Source: Paraspadella gotoi (lineage: Eukaryota > Chaetognatha). From it: a stretch of 64,000 nucleotides of DNA. Location: positions 11,257,710 to 11,321,709 of the forward strand of contig CM119268.1 of NCBI GenBank assembly GCA_051294375.1. Direction: 5' to 3'. Each line of letters begins with the position of its first letter. Position 1 is the stretch's first letter. A program made the translations under genes and the position numbers. This document shows, piece by piece, positions 12,268-21,965 of the stretch. Below the pieces are notes generated by a model that did not search any database, had not been told where the DNA came from, and saw only the letters and a list, made by a program, of their open reading frames with translations.

Positions 12268-12485
12268 GGCGGACGAGATTCGCCGAAAAGGCTTTGTTTC
12301 TATTAAATTGTTGGGTAATTAATAATGCGAAGTTCTCTTCGAATGTCGATTAGGACTAAATTAAAAAAAACAAAAAAAACAGCAGCTGAATGCCAATTGA
12401 AATGTCATTACAACTGATGACATTTTAACCCGAAGACGGAAGAACATAATAAATAAAAGCGAGAAAGACGAAGAGAGAGTTGGCT

Positions 12486-13559
12486 TTATTGTTCGTGACG
12501 AGGGTCACCGACTTCGACATATTCTCCTTTTGCCATCCACTCTTGCATCGACCCGTCGTACACAGCGTAGGCCGCGAGAAGCCCCTTCTCTTCGGCGACG
12601 ACCTGTGCCGCCAACCCCATGGAACATGCCGTCGTCCCCGTAAGACATGACGCGACGAACGGCTCGTCCGCAGAAAGATCGATGCCGGCATCAAGGAAAA
12701 GTTGGTCTAATTCTTTTGGCGACTGTGGTAAAGAGAGGGACACGTTGTGACCACCTTCTAGCAATTTTATTCATGAAAACACTGAGCAAGTTACCTTCAT
12801 CTCGCCAGTGTCACGTGACAAAAATCGTCGAAAAAACAAATTCTTTGACGAGGGGACGTGTCCGGCGGAGAAGGCGCCCTCTGGACGCGCGTCCAAGACA
12901 TTGAGTTTCCCTCGCTCGATGCCTTCGCGGACTTGATCGAGCGTCCGATGATATCTCCCATCGTACTTGGCGCGGAAGGGAGCTTGCGGTGGCGACGCAG
13001 CGGGGAGTTCGGGTAACGAGCTCAGGGGACGATCTTCTCGGACCCACTTATCGAATCCGCCATTGAGAACGCGAACGAAAGGATGGCCGAAAACGCGGAA
13101 GAGCCACCAAAGTCGTGGCGCGGAAAAAAGGCCGCCAAAACCTTGATGATGGTCATAGGCGACGACTTCCGTGTTGGCGCCTAACAAAAATTCTTGATTT
13201 TAAAACTTCTTCAGAGGGAATAACTTTTTGCCATCGCCCTTACGCCCACCGATGCCAAGGTGGTTGACGTATTCCTCAAAGACACTGGCGGACGGAATAG
13301 TTCTGGTCAGACCCGAATCGACGTCCGCGCACTCGTCAAGATCAAAAAACACCGCTCCGGGAATGTGAGCCGACAAAAAAGTGCTTTCGGGCTCGTCGGC
13401 GCCCGGTAGAGAGCAAGTTGCATCACAAACGTACGGCTTCGAGCCCTTGGTGACTGATTGGCGGACGGCGGCAGAGTTGGCGGCCGATTTACTTATGTAA
13501 CTTGCGGAAACGAGGCGCTCGTATAGAGCCTCGGTTGATATCAGTGACCGGATTGTCAT
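12486..13559 (-). CDS. MPST: 3-mercaptopyruvate sulfurtransferase / rhodanese-like
   Basis: Two-domain sulfurtransferase moving sulfur from 3-mercaptopyruvate or thiosulfate to acceptors. Exons (minus): 13559-13244, 13180-12795, 12722-12486; 312 residues (human MPST about 297). The N-terminal rhodanese domain has HIPGAVFFDLDECAD and LFSAPRLWWLFRVFGH. The C-terminal domain has NVLDARPEGAFSAGHVPSS and the catalytic loop ASCLTGTTACSM. The catalytic cysteine is present, but the loop reads C-L-T-G-T-T instead of CGSGVT (MST) or CRKGVT (rhodanese), so substrate preference cannot be read directly. It lies 218 bp upstream (in genomic order) of the SEC23IP-like start codon, same strand. Confidence 0.9.
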
Positions 13560-13902
13560 ATTGAAAAAACGCGAGAAAATAACTAGACAAAAATATAATT
13601 AAATTCTGATAAGATACACTAGAAAAAGTTCTGGTAATCAAAAAGCCATAGTCGTAGAGACGAGCGAGGTAATGCGCGTTGCGAACAATGGAATGAAGGT
13701 ATACGAACCCTCGAAATTAATTCTTACGCCGATTTCGAGTTAATTTTTAATTCAAATTCGCTATGACTAGGATATGCGAAGACTGCGAATAGTTGCATTA
13801 AAATCTATAAAAAAAATTAGAATTTCGAGGGGAAAGGGGGGAATGGGGGAAGGACGGAAAACCAAAAAACTGTGAAAGGACGCCTTTTGTGAAATTTGTA
13901 GT
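13560..13902. other. Intergenic spacer
   Basis: 343 bp of AT-rich sequence between the sulfurtransferase start and the SPOP-like stop. Nothing further is recognised. Confidence 0.5.
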
Positions 13903-16654
13903 TCATTGGCGTCGCTGGCGTTTGGGCTGTGGAGTAGCCGGCCCAAAGTTGGGCTCGTCGATGAGAGACACGTCCCTGCGTCTTTTATCCTCGGTGAGGC
14001 TGGACTGGCGCTGCTGGAAGCGGATCTGCATGATGTCGAAAATGATGCCGGGCATCTGCGTCGCCAACTGCTGCCAATCCTGTGAGGGACACTTGTTGAG
14101 AAAATCCAGCGCACGTTGCTTAAGATTCGGAGCCTCGTGGAGTTCGGCCAGATTTAACATTTCTTCCACGTTTCCTTTTTTAAGCTGAAAGATGAATAAC
14201 GAAAGCTTATTTTTTTTGTTTTGGGCAACGGCAATTCGAATTTTTATTTATAATTAAAAATTACGGACACGTTTCGGCTAGAGTTCGAGTCTTCATCAGC
14301 GCAAACTAATTTGTAAAATATTTTTGAAATTATTTCTAAAAAATAAAAAGAGAGAGAGAAAAAATAGAAACTCTTTCTCTCTCTCTCTCTTTTTTCTTTT
14401 TTTACTAAAAATACCAAAAATATTTCACAAATAAATTTGCGCTGATAAGAATCAAACTGGATCCAAAAATGTCCGTAATTTTTTTATTGTAAATAAAAAT
14501 TATATTTGTCGTTGCCGAAAACAAAAATTAAACCTTTGTTATTCTAAATTCAAATACAACGAAACTAAGGGATTAACACAAGGTGAGAGATGAAAAATTT
14601 AAAATGAAGGAAATATGACCAAATGAGAAAAAGAGAACTAACCTGTAGGATGAGCTCTTTCTCACAATTGTCTTTGAGCCTTTTAAGTTCGAACTGATTG
14701 GCGGCGGCGAGCAGGCTGGTGATGGACTCGAGCGATTCTTCGACGGTTCCAGTGTAAATGTAACGCATAACTTCCTCGAAAACGGAAGCTTTGATGTTGT
14801 GAACGTTAATGAGGACGCGCCCGTGAACGTCCACGCCAGGCGCCGTCGAATAGTCCAAGCGAGTCTCAGAATGAACGCGGCTGGGTTCCTCTGCTGGATT
14901 TTGTTCGTCGGCTGGTGGGGTAAAATGAATGAATGAATGAATGAATGAATGAATTGTGAAAAGGGGTAATATAATTTTTTTTAAATTAATTTTCAAAAGA
15001 TGGGGAACGGAAAAAATATGCAAAAGATAAAAATGTCGATTAATAGGGGAAGATATAAAAAGACTTACATTGCAAAAACATCTTTCTCATGACAGGCGAT
15101 CCCGCGCTGAGGATAACCTTGTGACCGAAAAATCGTCTCTCTCCGACAGAGAAGACAACATCGCTCAGCATCTCCGTGTCGGCCCAGAGTTTGTCGAGAT
15201 CCTGCTGAAACTTGGTCCAGGGATGGGATAGCCGTTCTTTCTCCATTTGAAGTTGACGACGCTTGTCGACGCTGCCGACGTCGTGAACGATGTTGATCAC
15301 GCAGACGAGCGTGAGAGAGTTGTCCTCGTCGATGTAGTTCTCCGGTTCGCGCTTGAGACGATCGAGCAGTAGAAACTTCTTGAAGCCCCAAGCCGGATGC
15401 TCCTTCTCGTTGAAGCAGCAGACTTTGAGGCTGTTGCGGAGATTCCGCTTTTCACCGTCGAGAAGAATGGCGATCTCGAAGTTGGCCCGTACCTATTAGA
15501 AAGAATATTAAAAGTATAGTGATCTCGCCAGACGTTACTATAAAAAAAATTAATGAAAAAAAAACATAAATGATCGAGGATATAACAAATTATTAATATA
15601 ATAGTAATTGATAAATATAATAGTAATTGATTGATTGATGTAATAATAATTGATTATTGATGCGATGATAACCAAATATTAATACGATAACCAAATATTG
15701 ATTCGATAACCAAATATTGATACGAGGATAACCAAATATTGATATGAGGATAACCAAATATTGATGCGATAATAACCAAATGATGGATGCGATAATAATC
15801 ATTCATTGATGTGATGATAGTCATTCATTTTAAATAAAAACAAACTGGACAGCCACTTGACAGCCACTGCAGAACTGAACTCGTCTATATATATAAAAAG
15901 TTTTGTAAATAAAACAAATAAATGAGTGTAAGAATATAAAACATGTGAATGTAAAAGATCTTGCTGATTAGAAGCTATATCTAAATTTTTAACTTCCTAT
16001 GGTTACAAACTTAAGCTATTTTTAATATTAAAACAGCATAACGACGAAGACATTGACTACGATAAAAAAAAGCAAACAAATTAACATATCTCCCAAGTCG
16101 GGCATTCGCCCGTCTGGCGAGATAAAAAAAAACTTGCTTTTCTGTTACTTATTTAGTAAATTGAAAGTCTCGCCCATTCCGATCTACCTCAGAATCCTTG
16201 CCGCAGTAGACCAAATAAACAGAGAGGAAGGGCCGGTCGTTTTGCTCGTGATCGTGACCGCGGAGATGGATCTTCATCTGAAACTGAATGCGGTCGTCGC
16301 CGGCTTCAGAGGGAAAATTTTTCGAGATGAGGAGGTTTTGTCCATGGTCCACTTCGTCGACGTCATCGTCGGGGTCAGGGTCGCGTTGCCACACGCGAAG
16401 GAATTCCTAAAAGAAGATTAAAGTAACTCATAATCTATGAATGAAATGAATGAAAACGCAAAAAATTCGGTTACCCTTATGGTCCAATTGAACTTAAGCT
16501 TTCCGAAGCAGACGGAGGAGACGCACTCCTCTTCGATGCGGTGGTCTGAATCGGATCCTAGGTCGGCGATGAGCTGTTCCTGCGAAGCCGTCTCTTGGAG
16601 ATGTCCGATGATGACCGAATCGATGGAATCGTCCAAACTGACGTGATCCTCCAT
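13903..16654 (-). CDS. MATH-BTB protein, SPOP/roadkill-like
   Basis: Likely substrate adaptor of cullin-3 ubiquitin ligases: MATH binds substrate, BTB binds CUL3. Exons (minus): 16654-16475, 16406-16188, 15492-15069, 14911-14643, 14184-13903; 457 residues (SPOP has 374). The order is an acidic N-terminus, MATH (KLKFNWTIR to SEVRANFEIAILL), BTB (SDVVFSVGERRFFGHKVILS, VFEEVMRYIYTG), a BACK-like helical region (NVEEMLNLAELHEAPNLKQ) and a basic tail (PQPKRQRRQ) like the SPOP nuclear signal. Exon order and domain order match SPOP, but identity is moderate, so it is a divergent paralogue or fast-evolving orthologue. Intron 2 is almost entirely a family B element, intron 4 mostly a foldback with ribozyme-like motifs. 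Confidence 0.9.
14265..14302 (-). ncRNA. Hammerhead-ribozyme-like motif (arm 1)
   Basis: Minus strand reads GCGCTGATGAAGACTC then AGCCGAAACGTGTCC. The core CUGAUGA and GAAA are intact and a GUC lies where the cleavage triplet should be. The stem II pairing is imperfect, so it may be decayed. Confidence 0.5.
14436..14475 (+). ncRNA. Hammerhead-ribozyme-like motif (arm 2, degraded)
   Basis: Reads GCGCTGATAAGAATC, then GGATCCAAAAATGTCC. Upstream AAATTTGCG can pair with downstream CGTAATTTT as stem I with one mismatch. The core has changes (CUGAUAA, AAAA), so it is probably inactive. Confidence 0.4.
14925..14955. repeat. (GAAT)n microsatellite
   Basis: About seven tandem GAAT units in intron 3 of the SPOP-like gene, close to the 3' splice site. 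Confidence 0.9.
15522..16123 (+). mobile_element. Family B element, copy 2
   Basis: 602 bp with the same terminal inverted repeats as the other B copies (ATCTCGCCAGACG / CGTCTGGCGAGAT). It has a subterminal hairpin CGGGC-ATTC-GCCCG, central ATTGATGCGATAATAACC-type tandem units, and the shared CTTCCTATGGTTACA block. It makes up about 87% of intron 2 of the SPOP-like gene. Confidence 0.8.
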
Positions 16655-16910
16655 TCTCTCTTTAGATTCGGCTTTATTTTTGTTTTCGTTGATCGAGAGA
16701 AATCAATTCGCAAATCAAGCGGTAATTTATGAATTTTATTTTGGGAAAGACGCCTGTTAAATACGATCAAAAAAATCAAATTGTGAACAGAGAGAACAAA
16801 AGGGATATAACAAATTCTCAAAGACCAAAGCAATTGATAAAAGAACCGGGACAGTGGGTACTAGTATTAATTTAAATACATTTTCGGCGGTGAAAGTAAA
16901 AATCAATTCC

Positions 16911-17554
16911 TCATTTCACTTTAACGAAATTGTACGAGAGTTCCGTTATACCGACGGGCTCTTCCGATCTCTCGTCGTAGTCCGCCCAATCGCTCTCAGA
17001 AAGGTCGACATCTTCAAAGTTGGCGCCGCTCTCGCGGTGTTCCACCGTCCAACCTCTGCGCGGCTGCATGGGAAAAAACAGCATACCAAGTTGATCACCG
17101 TAAATGATTCAACTAACATCAACTTCAAGCGGGAGACCGTGCCTCGAATTCGACGGGTTCCAAGCCTCGACAGTCGAAAACGACAATGGTCTGAAACTGT
17201 CCAGAGTCATTGACGTAAGGCTTGATCGAGTCTTTCAAAATGTCTATGGAATTTTCCCGAGAACAAAGCTTGCACTTAGCCACCATGGAAGCGCTTCCGC
17301 GACCGCCCTGCAAGGTGGAGTTGCGAGAGAGAGAAATTGAGTGACGGGATATAGTTTACCCAAACTGGTCTCGATATAGCGACAAGAACCTTCAAAGGAG
17401 CACTCTCTGCGAGGGAAATGTACTGGAATTCGGAGGAAACTTCGCTGCAGCTACCACACTTTGTTTTTAGATACCACCGAAAGTCTTCTCCGGATGCGAA
17501 AACACTGCGCACATTTTCCAATTGGGCCTTGATCTGCAGGCCAAGCTTCACCAT
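16911..17554 (-). CDS. CZIB: CXXC-motif zinc-binding protein (UPF0587/DUF866)
   Basis: Small zinc-binding protein conserved across eukaryotes (human CZIB/C1orf123); biochemical role unsettled, human protein reported to interact with the copper chaperone for superoxide dismutase. Exons (minus): 17554-17390, 17307-17138, 17055-16911; 159 residues versus 160 in human. Two CxxC pairs, KCGSCSE and KCKLCSRE, form the zinc site. The [18 protein letters not shown] and CRGLEPVEF blocks match the family, and the C-terminus ends in the family's FVK-type tail. The second donor site (GTCTCC) is weak, but it is the one that gives the conserved frame. It lies 256 bp upstream of the SPOP-like start. Confidence 0.93.
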
Positions 17555-18441
17555 TTTTCAGAATTGAGCCTGCTGTAGTAATTAAATATTTTTTTTTAAT
17601 TTGACGGCGTATGAAAGATAGTCCAAAAATGGTTTAAAAGCTAAGGACCCCGATTTGCGTCACTTTCCATTACATGCTTACTACTTAGTGCTTAAGTCAG
17701 TTAAATTGAATTAAATTAAATACTTGTTTTATAATTGATTTTAAAATTTGGGTTCATAAAGAAAGAGACTGGATCGAAAACCTTATGGGGTGACGAATGT
17801 AATATTGCATTAATCATTAAGGCTAAGAATCAAAAACATAGAACGTTAAAGAGAATTAATGACTAGTTGTGCCTTTTTAAGGAGAATAGTATAGAAACCT
17901 CAAGGACATACCAATGATTTAATTGTTAAAAAATCAATCGAAGACATGAATATAAGTTTGCGATATTGAAAAAAAAATTCAACGTTAATATTTTCACAAT
18001 ACAAGTATCTGCATAGTTAAGAAGTTCTTTAACTAAAAGATAATAACACATGGCTATAAGTTAATTATATAAACTTTGAAAAGTCGAGATTATGTATGTC
18101 ACAGCATTTTTTTAAAAATTGCCAATAAATAATATTCAATGATGACAAAATCCCTTTAAATTTAAAAACTGATATTATTCTAATTATGACTGTGGCACAT
18201 AAGCAGTCAGATACAAGCGGTCTCTATAATCACATTAAGAATGGAATGACTTGAAAACAAGTTTTAACCATTGACAAAATCAATCAGTCTCGAGTTCTTT
18301 ATACTATCATTAATTCAAGGCTTCCTTATATTACCTTATGTTATCCTTAGAAACGACCACTAACACCCCCCTTAAAAATGCTCAGAAGAAAACAAAAATT
18401 AAATTAAACAGAGAAGAAAAATAGGAAGAGAATGGTTGTAA
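17555..18441. other. Intergenic, AT-rich
   Basis: 887 bp between the CZIB start and the alpha-SNAP stop. It should include the alpha-SNAP 3' untranslated region and the CZIB promoter. No gene, named repeat or RNA is recognised. Confidence 0.5.
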
Positions 18442-19567
18442 TCACTTCAAGTCTTCCTCGCCCTCTATAGTCTTTTTCACTCTCAGCAGCATCGTTGTCG
18501 TCCACTGGTCGATCCGCGACACCGAGTCGTAATCCTTAACGGCCTCCGTGAAACCGTCCACGTCATTCTCCTCCACGTGCTCCATCAGACGCGACAGTAG
18601 CCTCGTTTCCCGTGTGTCCGCCAGCGCGGGATGCATTTCCTGGTACTTTTGCATCGCTTGCTGGGCGTTCAGCAGATCCACGCACAGGTGGCACAGTGAG
18701 GCTTTGAAGAAATAATCTTTGGCGGAATACTTTAGGAGCTGATTGTCCATGCATGAGGTCGCCACTTCTTCGTAAATTTCGATGGCCTGAAAGAAGAAGG
18801 AGATAGCATAAGATTTCTTCGTTTCTTTCCTATGATTATTTGCAAGAAACCTGTTCGTATTTCTCCATTTGCGCTGCGTACTGCGCGACTTTGAGAAGAC
18901 ATTTGTTGGCGCTGCTGCTGGATTCTTCGCCCTTGAAGTAGTCGGCAGCCTGACGATAATGCGACATGGCCTTCTCTAAGTCTATCATCTCCGACTCGTA
19001 GATCTCGGCGATGGTCTGGTGATGCTTGGCTGCAAACAGTATCAAAAAGTCATTTTGCAGCAACGTTTTGTAAAAAATGAAATGCTGAAACAAAAAAAAC
19101 CAATCTAAAACAGCCGCAAAATTCTTACCCGCGATTGTAAATCTCCCCATATCCGTGTAGATTTCGATAGCCTTTTGTAAGCAGTTGACGGCCTCTTCGG
19201 GATCGGCCTTTTTGAAACAGTTTCCGGCGTCGACGAAATTGGAAGCGGCCTCGTGTTTCGATTGACTGTGGTTCAGATATATGAGTGCCGCGTCGCAAAA
19301 GGCCTTTCCCGCCGGCGTCCACTTTTTCGCCATCTTGAAAGCGTTAGCGGCGCTGAAATAGTGAAGTTTGGCGGCTTTAATAATGCTTACCTGACATACG
19401 ATTCCAAGCTTTGAAAGTTTAATTCTGACTCACCTCTTATAAAGTTCGGCGGCCTCCTCGACCTTGCTCTGTCCCCCGAAAAGAGAGCCAAAGAAAGTCT
19501 GCGAGGATTTAAGTTTTTTCTCGGCTTCGGCCGCCAACTCTATTCCCTTCTTTTCTTGATCGGCCAT
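18442..19567 (-). CDS. NAPA: Alpha-soluble NSF attachment protein
   Basis: Adaptor that binds SNARE bundles and recruits the ATPase NSF to take them apart after membrane fusion. Exons (minus): 19567-19434, 19352-19129, 19029-18851, 18786-18442; 293 residues (human 295). Diagnostic blocks are [11 protein letters not shown] near the N-terminal membrane loop, [67 protein letters not shown], and a C-terminus ending [18 protein letters not shown], which contacts NSF. The helical TPR-like repeats run through the length. Exon phases close exactly. Confidence 0.97.
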
Positions 19568-19928
19568 CGTTTCCCAGAGGATGAAACGAAGCCAAAGAAA
19601 GGGGAAAAAAAACGGGCAAAAAAAGTTACCGAGCTTTAGTAATTGATTCTTTGTCTGGAAAATTGAACAAATATTAAGCAAATAACATCAAAGATGGTTG
19701 AAATTGATCCCGTGATAACAAACGGAAAAAAAGGAATTCATTCGCAACCTCTCAGCATATGAAATTTGCTTCTATGAATAACAATAAAAGGGACTGGGAC
19801 AAAGCTCAAGCGGCAAATACACTTTCAGGACACGACACCATCGAAATATTGAACGTTCATTACGCGTATTTTCTTTTCGATTGTCAATTTTTAGCGGATT
19901 GCGATTTCAATCGTTGATTACGATTTCT
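19568..19928. other. Intergenic spacer
   Basis: 361 bp between the alpha-SNAP start and the FKBP stop codon. No further feature is recognised. Confidence 0.5.
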
Positions 19929-21752
19929 TCAGCTCTTTTGTCCTTTTTTCCCGACCATCTTGACGAGCTCAACGTCAAAGACGAGGCTGCTATTAGGCGG
20001 AATGTCCTTGGAGGGAGGCTTGTTCCCGTAAGCCTTATGGGGCGGGAGGATGAGCCGGCGCTTGCCACCGACCTTCATGCCTTCGAGGCCTTCGTCGAAA
20101 CCTGAAATTAGGTCCTTGGAGCCGACAACGTGCCTAAGAGGGGATTCGCTGGGTCGAGTGTTGGAGTCGATCACTTTGTTGGTAGATTTGAGGCGTGCCG
20201 TGTAACGAACGAAACAAGTGGAGCCCTTGCGCGCCTCGTCGCCGGAACCAACATCGTGGTCCGATACAACGACTCCGCCCGGAAGAGTGACGGCGGGAAA
20301 CTTGGCGCCAGGGATGGCTCCAGATTTTGCCGGCGAGGGCTTGGATTTGTTACCGGCGAAGCCGTTGAGAGTCGCCTTGGATGGGGTTACATTAAGCGAG
20401 TCGTCGAGAGAGGATTCGTTCGCCGATTCGTTATTCTTATTTTTGTTTCTATTCTTCTTCTTTTTCTTTTTATCCGATTGGGGTGTGGCAGTCGGGTTTA
20501 CTGCGCCTTCGGCGGCTACTGCTTTGGGCTCTCCTTCGGTTTTTTCTTTCGATTTTTCATCCACCTCTTTCCTAATGCTATTCAAAGCGGAGTTGATCGC
20601 CGGGTCGACCTCCAATGATTTTGTCGGAGACGCAGCGATGGAATCTTTCTTCGGCGATTGGGCGGGCGCTTTAGTCGGAGATACGTTTCCGGCGCCTTTC
20701 TTGGAAGCCTCTGCGGATCCTTTCATCGGAGACTTTACGGACAAATCTTTTTTCGGCGAAGCCTCGACATTTTTCTCCACGACGGCTGCGTTCTTTTTAT
20801 CCGCACCTTTATCTCCGGCGACTTTAACGCCCTTGGCGGCGGCTGGGGCTTCCTCGGCGGGCAACTCCTCGATAGTCACCGAATTCTCGGATCGCCTTCT
20901 CTTATTCTTTCTCTTTTTCTTACCAGCGGCACCAGGCGTATTATCGGCGTCCATGACTTCAACCTTTGGTGATACTTTGTTAACAACGTTCTTCGATTTA
21001 GCGTTAAAAGCATTTTTCGCCTTTCCGTCAAGAAGAGCTTTTCTTTTGGATTGGGGCTTTGCCTAAATTTTTTTATTGTAAAGTAATGAATTTTTCCGTT
21101 ATAAAAAAATAAAAGTAAAATGTAAAAAAAAATAAATATATTTAAAAAAAAAAAGAAACATGTAATTTTTAATTTTCATAAGTCCTCTAACCGTCGAAAC
21201 TGACCTTGCTAGGAATCAGCTCGTCGTCGTCGTCGTCCTCCGATTCCGACTCCGGAAACTCGAGCTCAGGTTCGGACTCTTGATCACTGTCGTCGTAGTC
21301 CCAATCCTGATCCTGGGGTTCCTCGGGTCTAATGAACCCTGTCAAGTAAACCGTTCCCTTGCCGGTCACATGGAGATTAATCTCTTCACCCATGTCGAGC
21401 TCGTAGTCCAGAGCCACGTTGTACAAGGAATCGTGCTTCAGTGTGCAAAGGAGATAGTCGTAACCTAGCGAGAGAAAAAAACTGGATTTAAAAATGTCCC
21501 ACCCAATTGAAGTGAAAAAAGTATGGACAAGGAAAAAAAAAAAACTTAAATAAAACCTTTTGATCCAAGCCAGACGGAGACGAGACCGTTGCCGACGTCG
21601 CCCCCAAGAGAAACTGGTTCGAGGGCCGCCATAGAAATATGAAAGGGCCTAATCACTTTTTGGGTGTAACGCTTGCCTCCCTGCATGGCGACGCCCCAGA
21701 AAGTGCCATTCGAATCTGAAGATTCTTCGTTCATTTCCTTAATCTTCACCAT
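19929..21752 (-). CDS. Nucleoplasmin-like FK506-binding protein (FKBP39/46 type)
   Basis: Nuclear FKBP: an N-terminal nucleoplasmin-like fold, acidic tract, basic linker and C-terminal FKBP domain, as in insect FKBP39 and yeast Fpr3/4, which act on histones and chromatin. Exons (minus): 21752-21557, 21464-21205, 21062-19929; 529 residues. Seen: GTFWGVAMQGGKRYTQKVI at the N-terminus, an Asp/Glu run ending DDDDDEL, repeated SP(K/T)K basic segments with KKKRKNKRRR and KKKKKKNRNKNK nuclear signals, and an FKBP domain near residues 425-529 (GSTCFVRYTARL, SKDLISGFDEGLEGMKVGG, AYGNKPPSKDIPPNSSLVFDVEL). The catalytic pocket is altered: FD is replaced by ID in VIDSN, so peptidyl-prolyl isomerase activity may be weak. 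Confidence 0.93.
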
Positions 21753-21965
21753 CTTTTTAATTTCTTACGAGGGGAGAGGAAAGGCTAAAAACTTCCGGTA
21801 GAAAATTAAAACTGAAAAAAAGAAACAAAAACACGGAAATACGTTTTCTTTGACAGTATCGATGAATATGATTTTTATGAAGATATCACAGATGGCGCAA
21901 GAAACAAAAACAATTGTGTATCAATTAAAAGGACGAAGAAATCAGTTATTTCATCCCGCTCTTTT

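Larger units (their letters stand above)
14226..14513. mobile_element. Family F palindromic element with ribozyme-like motifs
   Basis: An imperfect inverted repeat begins GGCAACGGCAA and ends TTTGTCGTTGCC, with GA-rich and CT-rich tracts at its centre. Each arm carries a CTGATGA/CTGATAA...GTCCGTAATTT motif pointing outwards. Related sequences are at 39695-39835 and 50990-51125. Resembles pseudo-LTR remnants of Penelope-like elements. It is inside intron 4 of the SPOP-like gene. Confidence 0.6.

Noticed and set aside
11813-12353. Plus-strand open frames of 169 and 96 residues
   Set aside because: They overlap family E and the antisense of exon 1 of the SEC23IP-like gene. They are shadows.
20218-21066. 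Plus-strand open frame of 282 residues opposite the FKBP gene
   Set aside because: Antisense of the Lys/Ala-rich linker of the FKBP protein; no domain.
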